64,000 bases of DNA from Fodinibius sediminis. GTDB taxonomy: Bacteria; Bacteroidota; Rhodothermia; Balneolales; Balneolaceae. The stretch's first letter is position 1; the number at the start of each line of letters is the position of its first letter. The stretch covers positions 124,001 through 188,000 of the forward strand of contig NZ_FXTH01000006.1 of the NCBI RefSeq assembly GCF_900182555.1, written 5' to 3'. The notes under the pieces are model-generated. The model did no database searches. It was not told the origin of the DNA and saw only the letters and a program-made list of their open reading frames with translations. Shown here piece by piece: positions 8,954-17,463 of the stretch. The translations under genes were made by a program, and so were the position numbers.

Positions 8954-9646
8954 ATGAGTACAGAAGAAAGAAAAAGAAGAGAAAAGCAGCAGCGGTATAA
9001 CCGGATTGTTGATGCTGCAGAAAGAGTGATCTTTTCCAAGGGAATTGAACAGGCTACCATGCAGGAGATTGCACATGAAGCCGAACTGAGTAAAGGTACC
9101 CTCTATCTTTATTTCAGAAGCAAGAATGAGCTGTATACGGCCATTGCGCGTCGAGGATCAGATACGCTTAATCAACGGTTCGCCAAAGTGTTTGCCAGTG
9201 ACTGTAGCGGTCTTGAACTCATCCGTAGGATTGGGGAGACCTATCTCGATTTCGTCAGTGAAAACCCGGAGTATTTCAAGGCTTTTATGTATTATGAATC
9301 CATGAGCGAGGTTGATGAACTCCGTGAAAGTGAGATCGCCGCCGGTTGTGAGGAAAACCGGCGCGAAGCCCTGAGTTTCATGGTTCGCGCATTGCAAATC
9401 GGGATGCAGGATGGCACTATAGACGACAGTTTTGACCCCAGGGAACTGGCCATTGTCCTCTGGTCCAGCACTCGCGGCATCACCACGATTACCCACATGA
9501 AGGGTGTGGGTCATTATTTCAAAGTGCTGGACGAAATGGAAATCCAGGTAAGTTCACTCTTTGAGAATTTTCTGGATCTGGTGGGCACCGGGCTTGCCAC
9601 GGAAGAGGCGCGAATGAAAAAAATGACTGACAGTCAAAAAATGTGA
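8954..9646 (+). CDS. TetR/AcrR-family repressor of the adjacent efflux operon
   Basis: This 230-residue protein has an N-terminal TetR helix-turn-helix at about 15-60 (ATMQEIAHEAELSKGTLYLY followed by FRSKNELY). An all-helical ligand-binding domain follows. It is the first gene of a rightward cluster with tolC, hlyD and an RND pump, the usual setting for a local efflux repressor. Matching palindromes lie upstream (8922-8936) and within its own last codons (9623-9637), where the operator encodes MTDSQ. The ligand is unknown. Confidence 0.93.
   Translation: MSTEERKRREKQQRYNRIVDAAERVIFSKGIEQATMQEIAHEAELSKGTLYLYFRSKNELYTAIARRGSDTLNQRFAKVFASDCSGLELIRRIGETYLDFVSENPEYFKAFMYYESMSEVDELRESEIAAGCEENRREALSFMVRALQIGMQDGTIDDSFDPRELAIVLWSSTRGITTITHMKGVGHYFKVLDEMEIQVSSLFENFLDLVGTGLATEEARMKKMTDSQKM
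9623..9637. promoter_or_regulatory. Second copy of the TetR operator, inside the 3' end of tetR
   Basis: ATGACTG-A-CAGTCAA matches the 8922-8936 operator at 13 of 15 positions: the two differences are the symmetric centre and the last base. It overlaps the final tetR codons and lies about 80 bp upstream of the tolC start, so it is placed to control a promoter for the efflux genes. Confidence 0.75.
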
Positions 9647-9717
9647 AACTCATGGCAATATTTAGCGTATACGTTTTCCATTTCATGATATCATTAAAGA
9701 AACACATACTATAGGGT

Positions 9718-11241
9718 ATGAAGGATTTCAGAATTTCTGCCTGCCGATCAATAGCAGCATGTACCGTTATGCTGATGGTTGGATTGATTATCACAGCAAT
9801 GGCAATTCCTGCAGAAGGACAGGTTACTGATACGACCGGCGTCTCAGACGTTATTGGTCAGCAGAAAATATTAACGCTGACTGAAGCTATTGACGTAGCA
9901 CTTGCAAATAATTCAGAGGTCAAAAGATCTCTCTTGAGCCTGAAGAGTGCCGACGAGCAGGTTCGCTTGGCGTGGAGCGAAGTGCTGCCTGACATATCTG
10001 GCTCGGCGACCTATACCCGGAACCTGGAAATCCCCGTCAATTTTGTCCCGGCCCAGTTTTTTGACCCGGAGGCCCCCTCCGGAGAGCTTGTACCCCTTCA
10101 GTTCGGCACCGATAACAACTGGCAGGGAGGCGTGTCGGTCAGCCAGACTCTTTTCCGGGGAGAAGCGATAATTGGAATTGGGAGTTCAAAGGTCTACAAG
10201 GCTGTACAGTCGGAGAACCTGCGTGCTACTGCTCAGCAAATTGTGACCCAGACGCGCATCGCCTATTACAATGTGCTGGTGGCCAAAGAGCAGCTCCGTC
10301 TTCAGCAGGCTACCGTAGAACGTCTGGAGAGGAACCTGGAAGAAAACAGAGCACGACAAAAGGCGGGCCTGGTTGACGAGTACAGCGTCTTGCAGGTGGA
10401 GGTGCAGCTTGGCAATGAGCGTCCGCAGCTGACCCGGGCACGGTATGCTGTTGATGAGGCCTACCGGGAGCTGGCTGTGGTGCTGGGAATCCCCCTGGAT
10501 ATTAAATTTACCGTGCAGGGGAATCTCAATAAATTCGACATTACCAGCCAGCAGACGGAAGATCAGCTCAACCGGAATCTGAAAAGAGTGGATAAGATGA
10601 CTCCTTACCAGTACACCAAAGAGCCGGTAATGGTGGAGAAAGCTGCTGATCTGCGCGGAGATGTACGCATACTGGAGCAGCAGAATCAACTCAAAATGCG
10701 GGAAATCAAGGCTATCAAGAGTCGTTTTCTGCCGACACTCTCCGCTAATTACAATTTGAACTGGACGGCGGCCCAGGCTGGAAATCCTGTTTTTTTCGGT
10801 ACCCAGGATAGCAGGGCGCGTTCCCAGACTCTGGGTTTTACGCTCAGTCTGCCCATTTTCGAGGGGTTTGAGCGGTCGGCCAACCTGAGTATCGCACAGA
10901 TTGAAAAGAAGGATCTCGAAGAGCAGCAACGGGCCGTTCTCCGTTCAGCCAAAAATGAGATCCAATCGGCAAGGGAGGGACTGGATCAGGCTATAGAAAC
11001 AGCACCGGCACGCAAGGAAGCGCTTCGGTTGGCACAGGAAGGGTACAGCCGGGCCCGGGCTCGACTTGAGAACGGGCTGGGTTCACAGCTGGATGTTACG
11101 AATGCAGAATTGCAGCTTCGACAAGCTGAAGCGAATTATGCGCAAATGGTGTTCAGTTATTTGTCAGCCAAGGCCCGGTATGATCTTGCAGTTGGTATGG
11201 TTCCCTTTGTTGATGGTGATCAACCGACGCTTAACGATTAA
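9718..11241 (+). CDS. TolC-family outer-membrane efflux protein
   Basis: This 507-residue protein begins with a signal peptide of about 35 residues ending near AIPAEGQ. Two OEP repeats follow (about 55-260 and 300-500), with long amphipathic helices such as the segment starting LRATAQQIVTQTRIAYYNVL and one ending QLDVTNAELQLRQAE. It forms the outer-membrane exit channel for the adaptor and RND pump encoded next, 24 bp and then 14 bp apart, in one operon. The start ATG at 9718 leads directly into the signal peptide. Confidence 0.94.
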   Translation: MKDFRISACRSIAACTVMLMVGLIITAMAIPAEGQVTDTTGVSDVIGQQKILTLTEAIDVALANNSEVKRSLLSLKSADEQVRLAWSEVLPDISGSATYTRNLEIPVNFVPAQFFDPEAPSGELVPLQFGTDNNWQGGVSVSQTLFRGEAIIGIGSSKVYKAVQSENLRATAQQIVTQTRIAYYNVLVAKEQLRLQQATVERLERNLEENRARQKAGLVDEYSVLQVEVQLGNERPQLTRARYAVDEAYRELAVVLGIPLDIKFTVQGNLNKFDITSQQTEDQLNRNLKRVDKMTPYQYTKEPVMVEKAADLRGDVRILEQQNQLKMREIKAIKSRFLPTLSANYNLNWTAAQAGNPVFFGTQDSRARSQTLGFTLSLPIFEGFERSANLSIAQIEKKDLEEQQRAVLRSAKNEIQSAREGLDQAIETAPARKEALRLAQEGYSRARARLENGLGSQLDVTNAELQLRQAEANYAQMVFSYLSAKARYDLAVGMVPFVDGDQPTLND

Positions 11242-11265
11242 ATTTAATTATTAGACTACAACAGG

Positions 11266-12345
11266 ATGAATAAGCAGTTATTATTTGGATCACTGATGGC
11301 TCTCTTGATGGCAAGCGGATGTGCCGAAGATATGCAGCAGCCGGAAGAGGAGGTCGTGAAAAGTGTTACCGTGGAAACGGAAACCATCAGTCCCCGGCTC
11401 TTTGAGCGCCACCTTGAATTGGTGGGATCGATTGAGGCTCAGAATGATGTGCGTCTTTCGGCTGAGGTTTCAGGACGAATCCAGCGGTATTATGTAGACC
11501 AGGGAGACCGCGTTGCGCAGGGAGCACCTATCCTCAAGATTGATGATAGCAAACTCCAGCGCGAGCAGGCTCGTCTTCAGGCCCAGGTGCAGCAGGCGGA
11601 AGAGCAGTATGAACGCCTAAAGCGGGTATTTGAACAGGATAGTGTGGGTTCGGAAATAGAGCTTATCAATGCCAAGGCAGCCTATGAGCAGACCCGTGCC
11701 GCCCTGGAGTCGGTTGAAGTGGATCTGCGGAATACCACCGTGCGGGCACCTTTTGATGCTACGCTGGAGGAGGTCATTATGGAGTCGGGGGAGATGGCCA
11801 GTCCCGGTGCCGTGCTGGTGCGGCTGATTGGCAGCAACCGGCTCAAAGTTTCAGCCGGCGTCCCCTCCGTTTATTCGGATGCCATCACCAGAGGAGATAC
11901 GGCACAGATTTGGTTTGATTTTCAGCTGAGCGATACTCTCAGGCTGCCCATCACCTTTGTCGGGCAGTCGATTGACCCCGAGGCCCGTACTTTCGAGGTG
12001 GAGGTCAAGCTTCCCCCTCAGAGGGAAGACTACAAGGTGGACATGATCGGAAATATCAAGATCTCCACATTCAGGAAAGACAGTGCCGTCGTGATCGGTG
12101 AGGAGTACATTTACAAGGAGGGAAATCAAAACGTGGTGTATGTGGTGGATGAAGACGGGGATGGCAACAGCATGGCCCGGATGAAACGGGTGAAGCTGGG
12201 GCCCTCTTACCAAAATGAAATAATGGTTACTGAGGGGCTCAGTAACGATGAGCGGTTGATTACCGTAGGTTCTTCTTTTCTCCAGGATTCAATGCGGATT
12301 GAGGTCGTCGAGGATAAGGAGAAGAAGATTGTTCAGGAAAATTAG
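11266..12345 (+). CDS. RND efflux periplasmic adaptor (HlyD/MFP family) lipoprotein
   Basis: This 359-residue protein has a lipoprotein signal with lipobox MASGC (C19), so it should be anchored by lipid. The biotinyl-lipoyl half motifs flank a coiled-coil hairpin (about 100-150): the first in VRLSAEVSGRIQRYYVDQGD, the second in TVRAPFDATLEEVIMESGE. Beta-barrel and membrane-proximal domains follow. It bridges the RND pump and TolC. It lies between tolC and the pump gene in the TetR-controlled operon. Confidence 0.95.
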   Translation: MNKQLLFGSLMALLMASGCAEDMQQPEEEVVKSVTVETETISPRLFERHLELVGSIEAQNDVRLSAEVSGRIQRYYVDQGDRVAQGAPILKIDDSKLQREQARLQAQVQQAEEQYERLKRVFEQDSVGSEIELINAKAAYEQTRAALESVEVDLRNTTVRAPFDATLEEVIMESGEMASPGAVLVRLIGSNRLKVSAGVPSVYSDAITRGDTAQIWFDFQLSDTLRLPITFVGQSIDPEARTFEVEVKLPPQREDYKVDMIGNIKISTFRKDSAVVIGEEYIYKEGNQNVVYVVDEDGDGNSMARMKRVKLGPSYQNEIMVTEGLSNDERLITVGSSFLQDSMRIEVVEDKEKKIVQEN

Positions 12346-12359
12346 CAAGGTATTTGACA

Positions 12360-15300
12360 ATGAGTGAATCAACGATTGATAACAAAAATATTAGCGGTAA
12401 CGGGAGGGAAGGGGGCCGTGAGCAGAAAGAGTTCGGGCTGTCTTCTTTCTCTATCGACAACCGCATCAGCGTATTGGTACTGGTGCTGCTGGTTGCTATC
12501 CTGGGGATACAGTCGTACCTGTCGATTCCCAAAGAGGCATCCCCGGACATCACCATTCCCAATGTGATGGTAATTACTACTTATCCCGGGGTCTCGCCCG
12601 AGGATATGGAAAGCCTCATCACCCGCAAGCTCGAGGATGAGCTGAGCGGTATTTCGGATATCAAGCAGATGGGGTCGACATCGGCTGAAGGGTATTCGAA
12701 TATCAATATGGAGTTTAATGCAGATGTCGATATTGATGATGCCCTGCAAAAAGTGCGGGAGAAGGTGGATTTAGCCAAACCGGAGCTGCCTTCAGAAGCT
12801 GAGGATCCAATCATTCAGGAGATCAATTTCTCTGAATTTCCGATCATGCAGGTAAACCTGTCGGGTCAGTACGGCCTGGTTCAGCTCAAGGAGATTGCCG
12901 AAGATCTGCAGGACCAGATTGAAACAATTCCGTCTGTGCTGGAGGTCAATCTCGCAGGAGGACTCGAACGCGAGGTTAAGGTGGACGTCCATTTGCCCAA
13001 ACTGAAATACTATGGATTGACATTCAGCGACCTTGTCGCCGCCATTCAAACTGAAAATGTGACGGTGCCAGGTGGCAATATCGATGTCGGTACTAAAAAA
13101 TTCTTGTTGCGTGTGCCGGGCGAGTTCAAGACTGTAGAGCCGATTGAGGATATTGTCGTCGATGCCCCCGGTGACCGGCCGGTCTATATTCGGGATGTGG
13201 CGGAAGTCAGTTTCGGTTTCAAAGAACGGGAAACCTATGCAGAGCTGAATGGCGACCCGGTAATATCGCTTTCCGTGGTTAAGCGAAGCGGTGAAAATAT
13301 CCTGGAGACCTCTTCGGCGGTTAAAGCACTGCTGGAAGAGGAGATGCCCGGTCTGCCGCCCACCACCCATTACGAGATCACTTCGGATCAGAGCGACAAC
13401 ATCAAGGCGATGGTCAGCAGTCTTGAAAATAATATCATTTCGGGCCTGTTGCTGGTAGTGGGTGTCCTACTGTTTTTTCTGGGTGTTCGCAATGCGTCTT
13501 TTGTGGGTATTGCCATTCCCATGTCGATGTTTCTGTCGTTCATCGTGATCAGTGCGGTAGGGATGACAATGAACATGATTGTTCTTTTTTCGCTGATATT
13601 GGCCCTGGGAATGCTTGTTGATAACGCCATTGTTGTCGTCGAAAACATCTATCGTTACCTGGAGGAAGGGTATGATAACTTCACGGCTGCTAAAAAGGGT
13701 ACGGGCGAGGTGGCAATACCTATCATATCGGGTACCCTGACGACACTTGGGGCGTTTTTTCCGCTGCTTTTTTGGCCGGGCATAACCGGAGAGTTTATGG
13801 GGTTTTTACCCCAGACGCTGATTATTACCCTGAGCAGCTCGCTTTTCGTTGCTCTGATTATCAACCCGGTATTGTGTGCCTTGTTTATGAACCTGGATCA
13901 TGAAGACAGCTCTGATAAACCCAAGATGACGTCCAGGGGAAAGAGATTCATGGCGGGAGGGGCTGCGGTGCTGTTACTGGCGGGGCTGCTGAGCAATTTC
14001 CTGACGTGGACCATGATCCTGGTCGGAATTACCCTGCTTTACCTGCTCAACCGGTTTGTGCTGGATCCGCTGGGGGACTGGTGGCAGCGTGATGGTCTGC
14101 CTGATGTGCTTAATAAATACGAGAAGTCCCTGCGCTGGTCACTCCACCACGGGAAGACAGTGCTGGGCATTTCCGTGCTCGTACTCATTTCCAGTTTTGT
14201 GGTGTTCGGCCTCTTTAATTCGGGCGTGGAGTACTTCCCCGAAAGCATCCCCCCGGCCCAGGCCTATGTTCAGATTGAAGCGCCGGTTGGCACGAATGTG
14301 GATTTTACCAAGTCCGTTGTGGATGAGCTGTCCGGCAGGGTTTCCAATATTCCAAACAGTGGGGACGTGGAATCAGTGTTGAGTACCTCGGGATCAGCCA
14401 TAACGGCCAATCCGATGGCCAGCCAGGGAAACTCAACCCATCTAGGAACCATCGTGTTAAACTTTGTGGATTATCAGCAGCGAACGGGTACTACCTTTGA
14501 TGCAATAGAATATGCCCGCAGCAATTTCCCCGAAGGTATTGCCGGTGCTGAAGTGACGGTCGAGAAACCGCAAAACGGTCCCCCGTCCGGGAAGCCCATC
14601 AACCTGGAAATTTCGGGTAAGGATATGGACGTACTGGAACAGGTGTCCAATAAAATAATGACCACTCTTGAAAATGATCCGGTTTACGGTAAACTGGATG
14701 GTCTGGAGCGGGATCTTTCCGAAGCACGTCCGGAAATTCAGATCAATGTCAATCGTGAGAAAGCCGCTCTTTTCGGACTCTCAACCCAGCAGATCGGAAG
14801 TACGGTCAGGCAGGCAATAAACGGGGTGGAAGCCTCGCAGTTTCGCGATGGCAAAGAAGAGTATGAGGTGACCGTACGGCTTGACGAAAAATTTCGGAAT
14901 AACCTAAGTGCACTGGATGATCTTACTATCGTCGAAGAGGGACGCCAGATCCCTCTTTCCAGTGTTGCATCGTGGGAAATTGGCGAAGGATTTGGAAGTA
15001 TTACCCATATAGAACAGGAGCGTGTGATTACGGTGATGGCCGATGTACGGTCGAATTACAACGCCAATGCAGTGCTCCAGGAGGTACAGACGGTACTGGA
15101 CGATTATATCAGCAATGAACTGCCCGCGGGATACAATGCCAGCTGGACCGGACAGCAGGAAGATCAACAGGAAGCCATCGATTTCTTGTCTTCTGCCTTT
15201 TTGATTGCCCTTTTCCTGATCGCCTTTATTCTGATTTCGCAATTCAATTCGGTAAGCAAGCCCTTTATCGTTATGACATCTGTCATCATGTCGACAGCCG

Positions 15301-15875
15301 GGGTCTTCTATGGACTGGTTATATTTCAGATGCCATTTGTCATTATCATGACTGGTATCGGCATTATATCGCTGGCAGGGGTTGTCGTCAACAACGCTAT
15401 TGTTATGATTGACTATATCGACATCCTGCGCACACGGGATAATCTGCCACTGTTTGAAGCCCTCGTACAAGGAGGGAAAGTGCGGTTTCGACCGGTTATA
15501 CTGACGGCACTGACCACCACGCTGGGACTGGTGCCCCTCGCTATTGGCTTCAACCTCGACTTTTTGACGCTCATGAACAGCCCTGTGGAGTTTTTCACAA
15601 ACCTCGGGGAGTACCTGTACTGGGGGGGAGAGCAAGCCGCCTGGTGGGCACCGATGGCCATAGCAGTGATCAATGGACTTATTTTTGCCACATTTCTCAC
15701 CCTGATCCTGGTCCCTGTACTTTACTATATGTTTGAAAATGGACGCCGAAACGTTAACCAATTTTTCTTCGATGATCCCAATCCGGGCATTATTGTAGCA
15801 AAAGAGGAGACGAAAGACGGAAGCGGCGAACAATCAGAGTACCATACGGCAGCACACCCACCGGCGTCATCATGA
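12360..15875 (+). CDS. RND efflux pump permease (AcrB/HAE-like)
   Basis: This 1171-residue inner-membrane proton antiporter has the twelve-helix RND layout with two large periplasmic loops. TM4 carries GMLVDNAIVVVENIYRYLEEG, with one conserved Asp; the second Asp of E. coli AcrB is Asn here. The repeat in the second half is GVVVNNAIVMIDYIDILR. An in-frame TTG at 12354 precedes the ATG at 12360. AAGG at 12347-12350 is 9 nt from the ATG but only 3 nt from the TTG, so ATG is chosen. The region around residues 510-590 has extra hydrophobic segments. Substrates are unknown. Confidence 0.94.
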   Translation: MSESTIDNKNISGNGREGGREQKEFGLSSFSIDNRISVLVLVLLVAILGIQSYLSIPKEASPDITIPNVMVITTYPGVSPEDMESLITRKLEDELSGISDIKQMGSTSAEGYSNINMEFNADVDIDDALQKVREKVDLAKPELPSEAEDPIIQEINFSEFPIMQVNLSGQYGLVQLKEIAEDLQDQIETIPSVLEVNLAGGLEREVKVDVHLPKLKYYGLTFSDLVAAIQTENVTVPGGNIDVGTKKFLLRVPGEFKTVEPIEDIVVDAPGDRPVYIRDVAEVSFGFKERETYAELNGDPVISLSVVKRSGENILETSSAVKALLEEEMPGLPPTTHYEITSDQSDNIKAMVSSLENNIISGLLLVVGVLLFFLGVRNASFVGIAIPMSMFLSFIVISAVGMTMNMIVLFSLILALGMLVDNAIVVVENIYRYLEEGYDNFTAAKKGTGEVAIPIISGTLTTLGAFFPLLFWPGITGEFMGFLPQTLIITLSSSLFVALIINPVLCALFMNLDHEDSSDKPKMTSRGKRFMAGGAAVLLLAGLLSNFLTWTMILVGITLLYLLNRFVLDPLGDWWQRDGLPDVLNKYEKSLRWSLHHGKTVLGISVLVLISSFVVFGLFNSGVEYFPESIPPAQAYVQIEAPVGTNVDFTKSVVDELSGRVSNIPNSGDVESVLSTSGSAITANPMASQGNSTHLGTIVLNFVDYQQRTGTTFDAIEYARSNFPEGIAGAEVTVEKPQNGPPSGKPINLEISGKDMDVLEQVSNKIMTTLENDPVYGKLDGLERDLSEARPEIQINVNREKAALFGLSTQQIGSTVRQAINGVEASQFRDGKEEYEVTVRLDEKFRNNLSALDDLTIVEEGRQIPLSSVASWEIGEGFGSITHIEQERVITVMADVRSNYNANAVLQEVQTVLDDYISNELPAGYNASWTGQQEDQQEAIDFLSSAFLIALFLIAFILISQFNSVSKPFIVMTSVIMSTAGVFYGLVIFQMPFVIIMTGIGIISLAGVVVNNAIVMIDYIDILRTRDNLPLFEALVQGGKVRFRPVILTALTTTLGLVPLAIGFNLDFLTLMNSPVEFFTNLGEYLYWGGEQAAWWAPMAIAVINGLIFATFLTLILVPVLYYMFENGRRNVNQFFFDDPNPGIIVAKEETKDGSGEQSEYHTAAHPPASS

Positions 15876-16046
15876 ACCGGTGCAATCAGCAGATGCCTGA
15901 TAATGGGAAAGCATACTGCTGAAAATACTAGCCGGGGGCAAGGACCGAAAATAGGCTTTTAATGGATTTGGGTACAGGGATGACCCGTACGCCAAAAAAT
16001 GGTATCTTAGCCCGTTTCCATTAACATCCAAATAAAAGTTAGCATT

Positions 16047-16454
16047 GTGATTCAACGGATACAGTCAATCATCCTTTTTTTGAGTTTCCTTCTGAATGGA
16101 AGCGTATTTTTCAACGCGCTCTATGAACATGCAGTGACAGATCCGGGCAGCTGGATTGGCATTACATTTGCCGTCACACTGACGCTGGCCGCTCTCCTTC
16201 CGCTGGTCAGCATCTTCCTGTACAACAACAGGCAGTTTCAGCTTCGGGTCGTAACCATCAGTTTATGGACAGAGATCCTGGCACTTGGCTTCGGGACGGG
16301 CATATACAGTTCGCTGGGCGGTTTTGGTTCGTTCCTGTGGGATGAAAGCATTGGCCTGGGCCTGCTGATTGCAGCTCTGCTGCTGACCCTTTTTGCACGA
16401 AAAAAGATCAAGGATGATATTGAGCTCGTGAAGTCGATGGACCGCATCCGGTAA
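16047..16454 (+). CDS. DUF4293 family membrane protein
   Basis: This 135-residue protein opens with MIQRIQSIILFLSFLLNG, the typical start of the DUF4293 family found in Bacteroidota and relatives. It has four predicted membrane helices and a charged C-terminal tail. The start codon is GTG at 16047. Function is unknown for the family. An EamA transporter gene follows after 24 bp on the same strand. Confidence 0.85.
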   Translation: MIQRIQSIILFLSFLLNGSVFFNALYEHAVTDPGSWIGITFAVTLTLAALLPLVSIFLYNNRQFQLRVVTISLWTEILALGFGTGIYSSLGGFGSFLWDESIGLGLLIAALLLTLFARKKIKDDIELVKSMDRIR

Positions 16455-16478
16455 CCCAACTGAGAGCCCATCTGAGGC

Positions 16479-17381
16479 ATGACTTCCCAATCGTACCCGA
16501 AGGTAAATGTATTAGCAGCGCTCGCCGCCGGACTTGCAGCCTTCGGTTTTGCTCCCATATTGGTACGGCTCGCCCCCGATACGTCACCCCTGGTACTGGT
16601 GGTGTACCGTACGGTTATAGCCGCCCTCATACTGCTCCCTTTCTGGTTGTGGAAACGCAGCCGGGAGCAACGCAGTGGTAAAACCAGGGAGCGGCTTTGG
16701 ATTGCCCTTTCGGGAGCCTGTCTCGGTATTCATTTCACCTGCTGGATCACCTCTCTCTACTATACATCGGTCGCTTCCGCCTCGGTGTTGGTAACGATTC
16801 ATCCTATTATCATGATTTTGGTGGAACGCCTCTGGTTCAGGCGACACTTCGCACGCACTACCTGGGTGGGCGTTATCCTGGCTTTTTCCGGGTCCTTGAT
16901 TTTGGGAATTTCAGACAGCCAGATTGACCAGCCTTTTGCCAACCCGCTATTGGGAAATGCACTGGCTCTCAGTGCGGCTGTGATTTTTGTTGTCTATCTG
17001 TTGATTGGGCAGCAAGTTCGCAAAAAAAGGGCGTGGATCGACTATGTTTTTCCGACCTATTTTTACGCCGCAGCTACCTGTCTGGGCATTGCGGTGGTAC
17101 TGGGCAAGGATTTGTTTGCTATCTCTTCCGTTGGTATCTGGGCGGGCGCAGGGCTTGCTTTTGGGCCCCAGATACTGGGACACGGCTCGATGAATTATGC
17201 GGTGAAGTATATTTCGCCGACCCTGCTTTCCACGCTTATTCTGGTAGAGCCGCTGCTGGCATCGGTCTTGGCCTATTTTTTCTTCACCGAGCTCCCGCCC
17301 CTGAGCTCTATTGTCGCTATGGTTATTATCCTGCTGGGAGTAAGCCTGACCTGGCGACGTAAAGACGGTTCGGTCGGATAG
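16479..17381 (+). CDS. EamA-family (DMT) transporter
   Basis: This 300-residue protein has ten hydrophobic helices in two EamA repeats. Segments such as VLVVYRTVIAALILLPFW and PTLLSTLILVEPLLASVLAY (the latter with a following FFFTELPP) are typical of DMT metabolite exporters. It is probably co-transcribed with the DUF4293 gene 24 bp upstream. It is not closely similar to the other EamA protein at 7739-8650. The substrate is unknown. Confidence 0.92.
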   Translation: MTSQSYPKVNVLAALAAGLAAFGFAPILVRLAPDTSPLVLVVYRTVIAALILLPFWLWKRSREQRSGKTRERLWIALSGACLGIHFTCWITSLYYTSVASASVLVTIHPIIMILVERLWFRRHFARTTWVGVILAFSGSLILGISDSQIDQPFANPLLGNALALSAAVIFVVYLLIGQQVRKKRAWIDYVFPTYFYAAATCLGIAVVLGKDLFAISSVGIWAGAGLAFGPQILGHGSMNYAVKYISPTLLSTLILVEPLLASVLAYFFFTELPPLSSIVAMVIILLGVSLTWRRKDGSVG

Positions 17382-17463
17382 GGCTATAGCATGATCATGG
17401 TATGTTCAATGGTATTCATAATTCATAGTATTCTGCAATAAAAGTTAACGGACAGCTGCATCC

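Noticed and set aside
14904-15833. A 309-codon reverse frame
   Set aside because: It is antisense to the RND pump, where conserved helix motifs show the real coding strand; it is rich in His, Asp and Gln, a shadow pattern.
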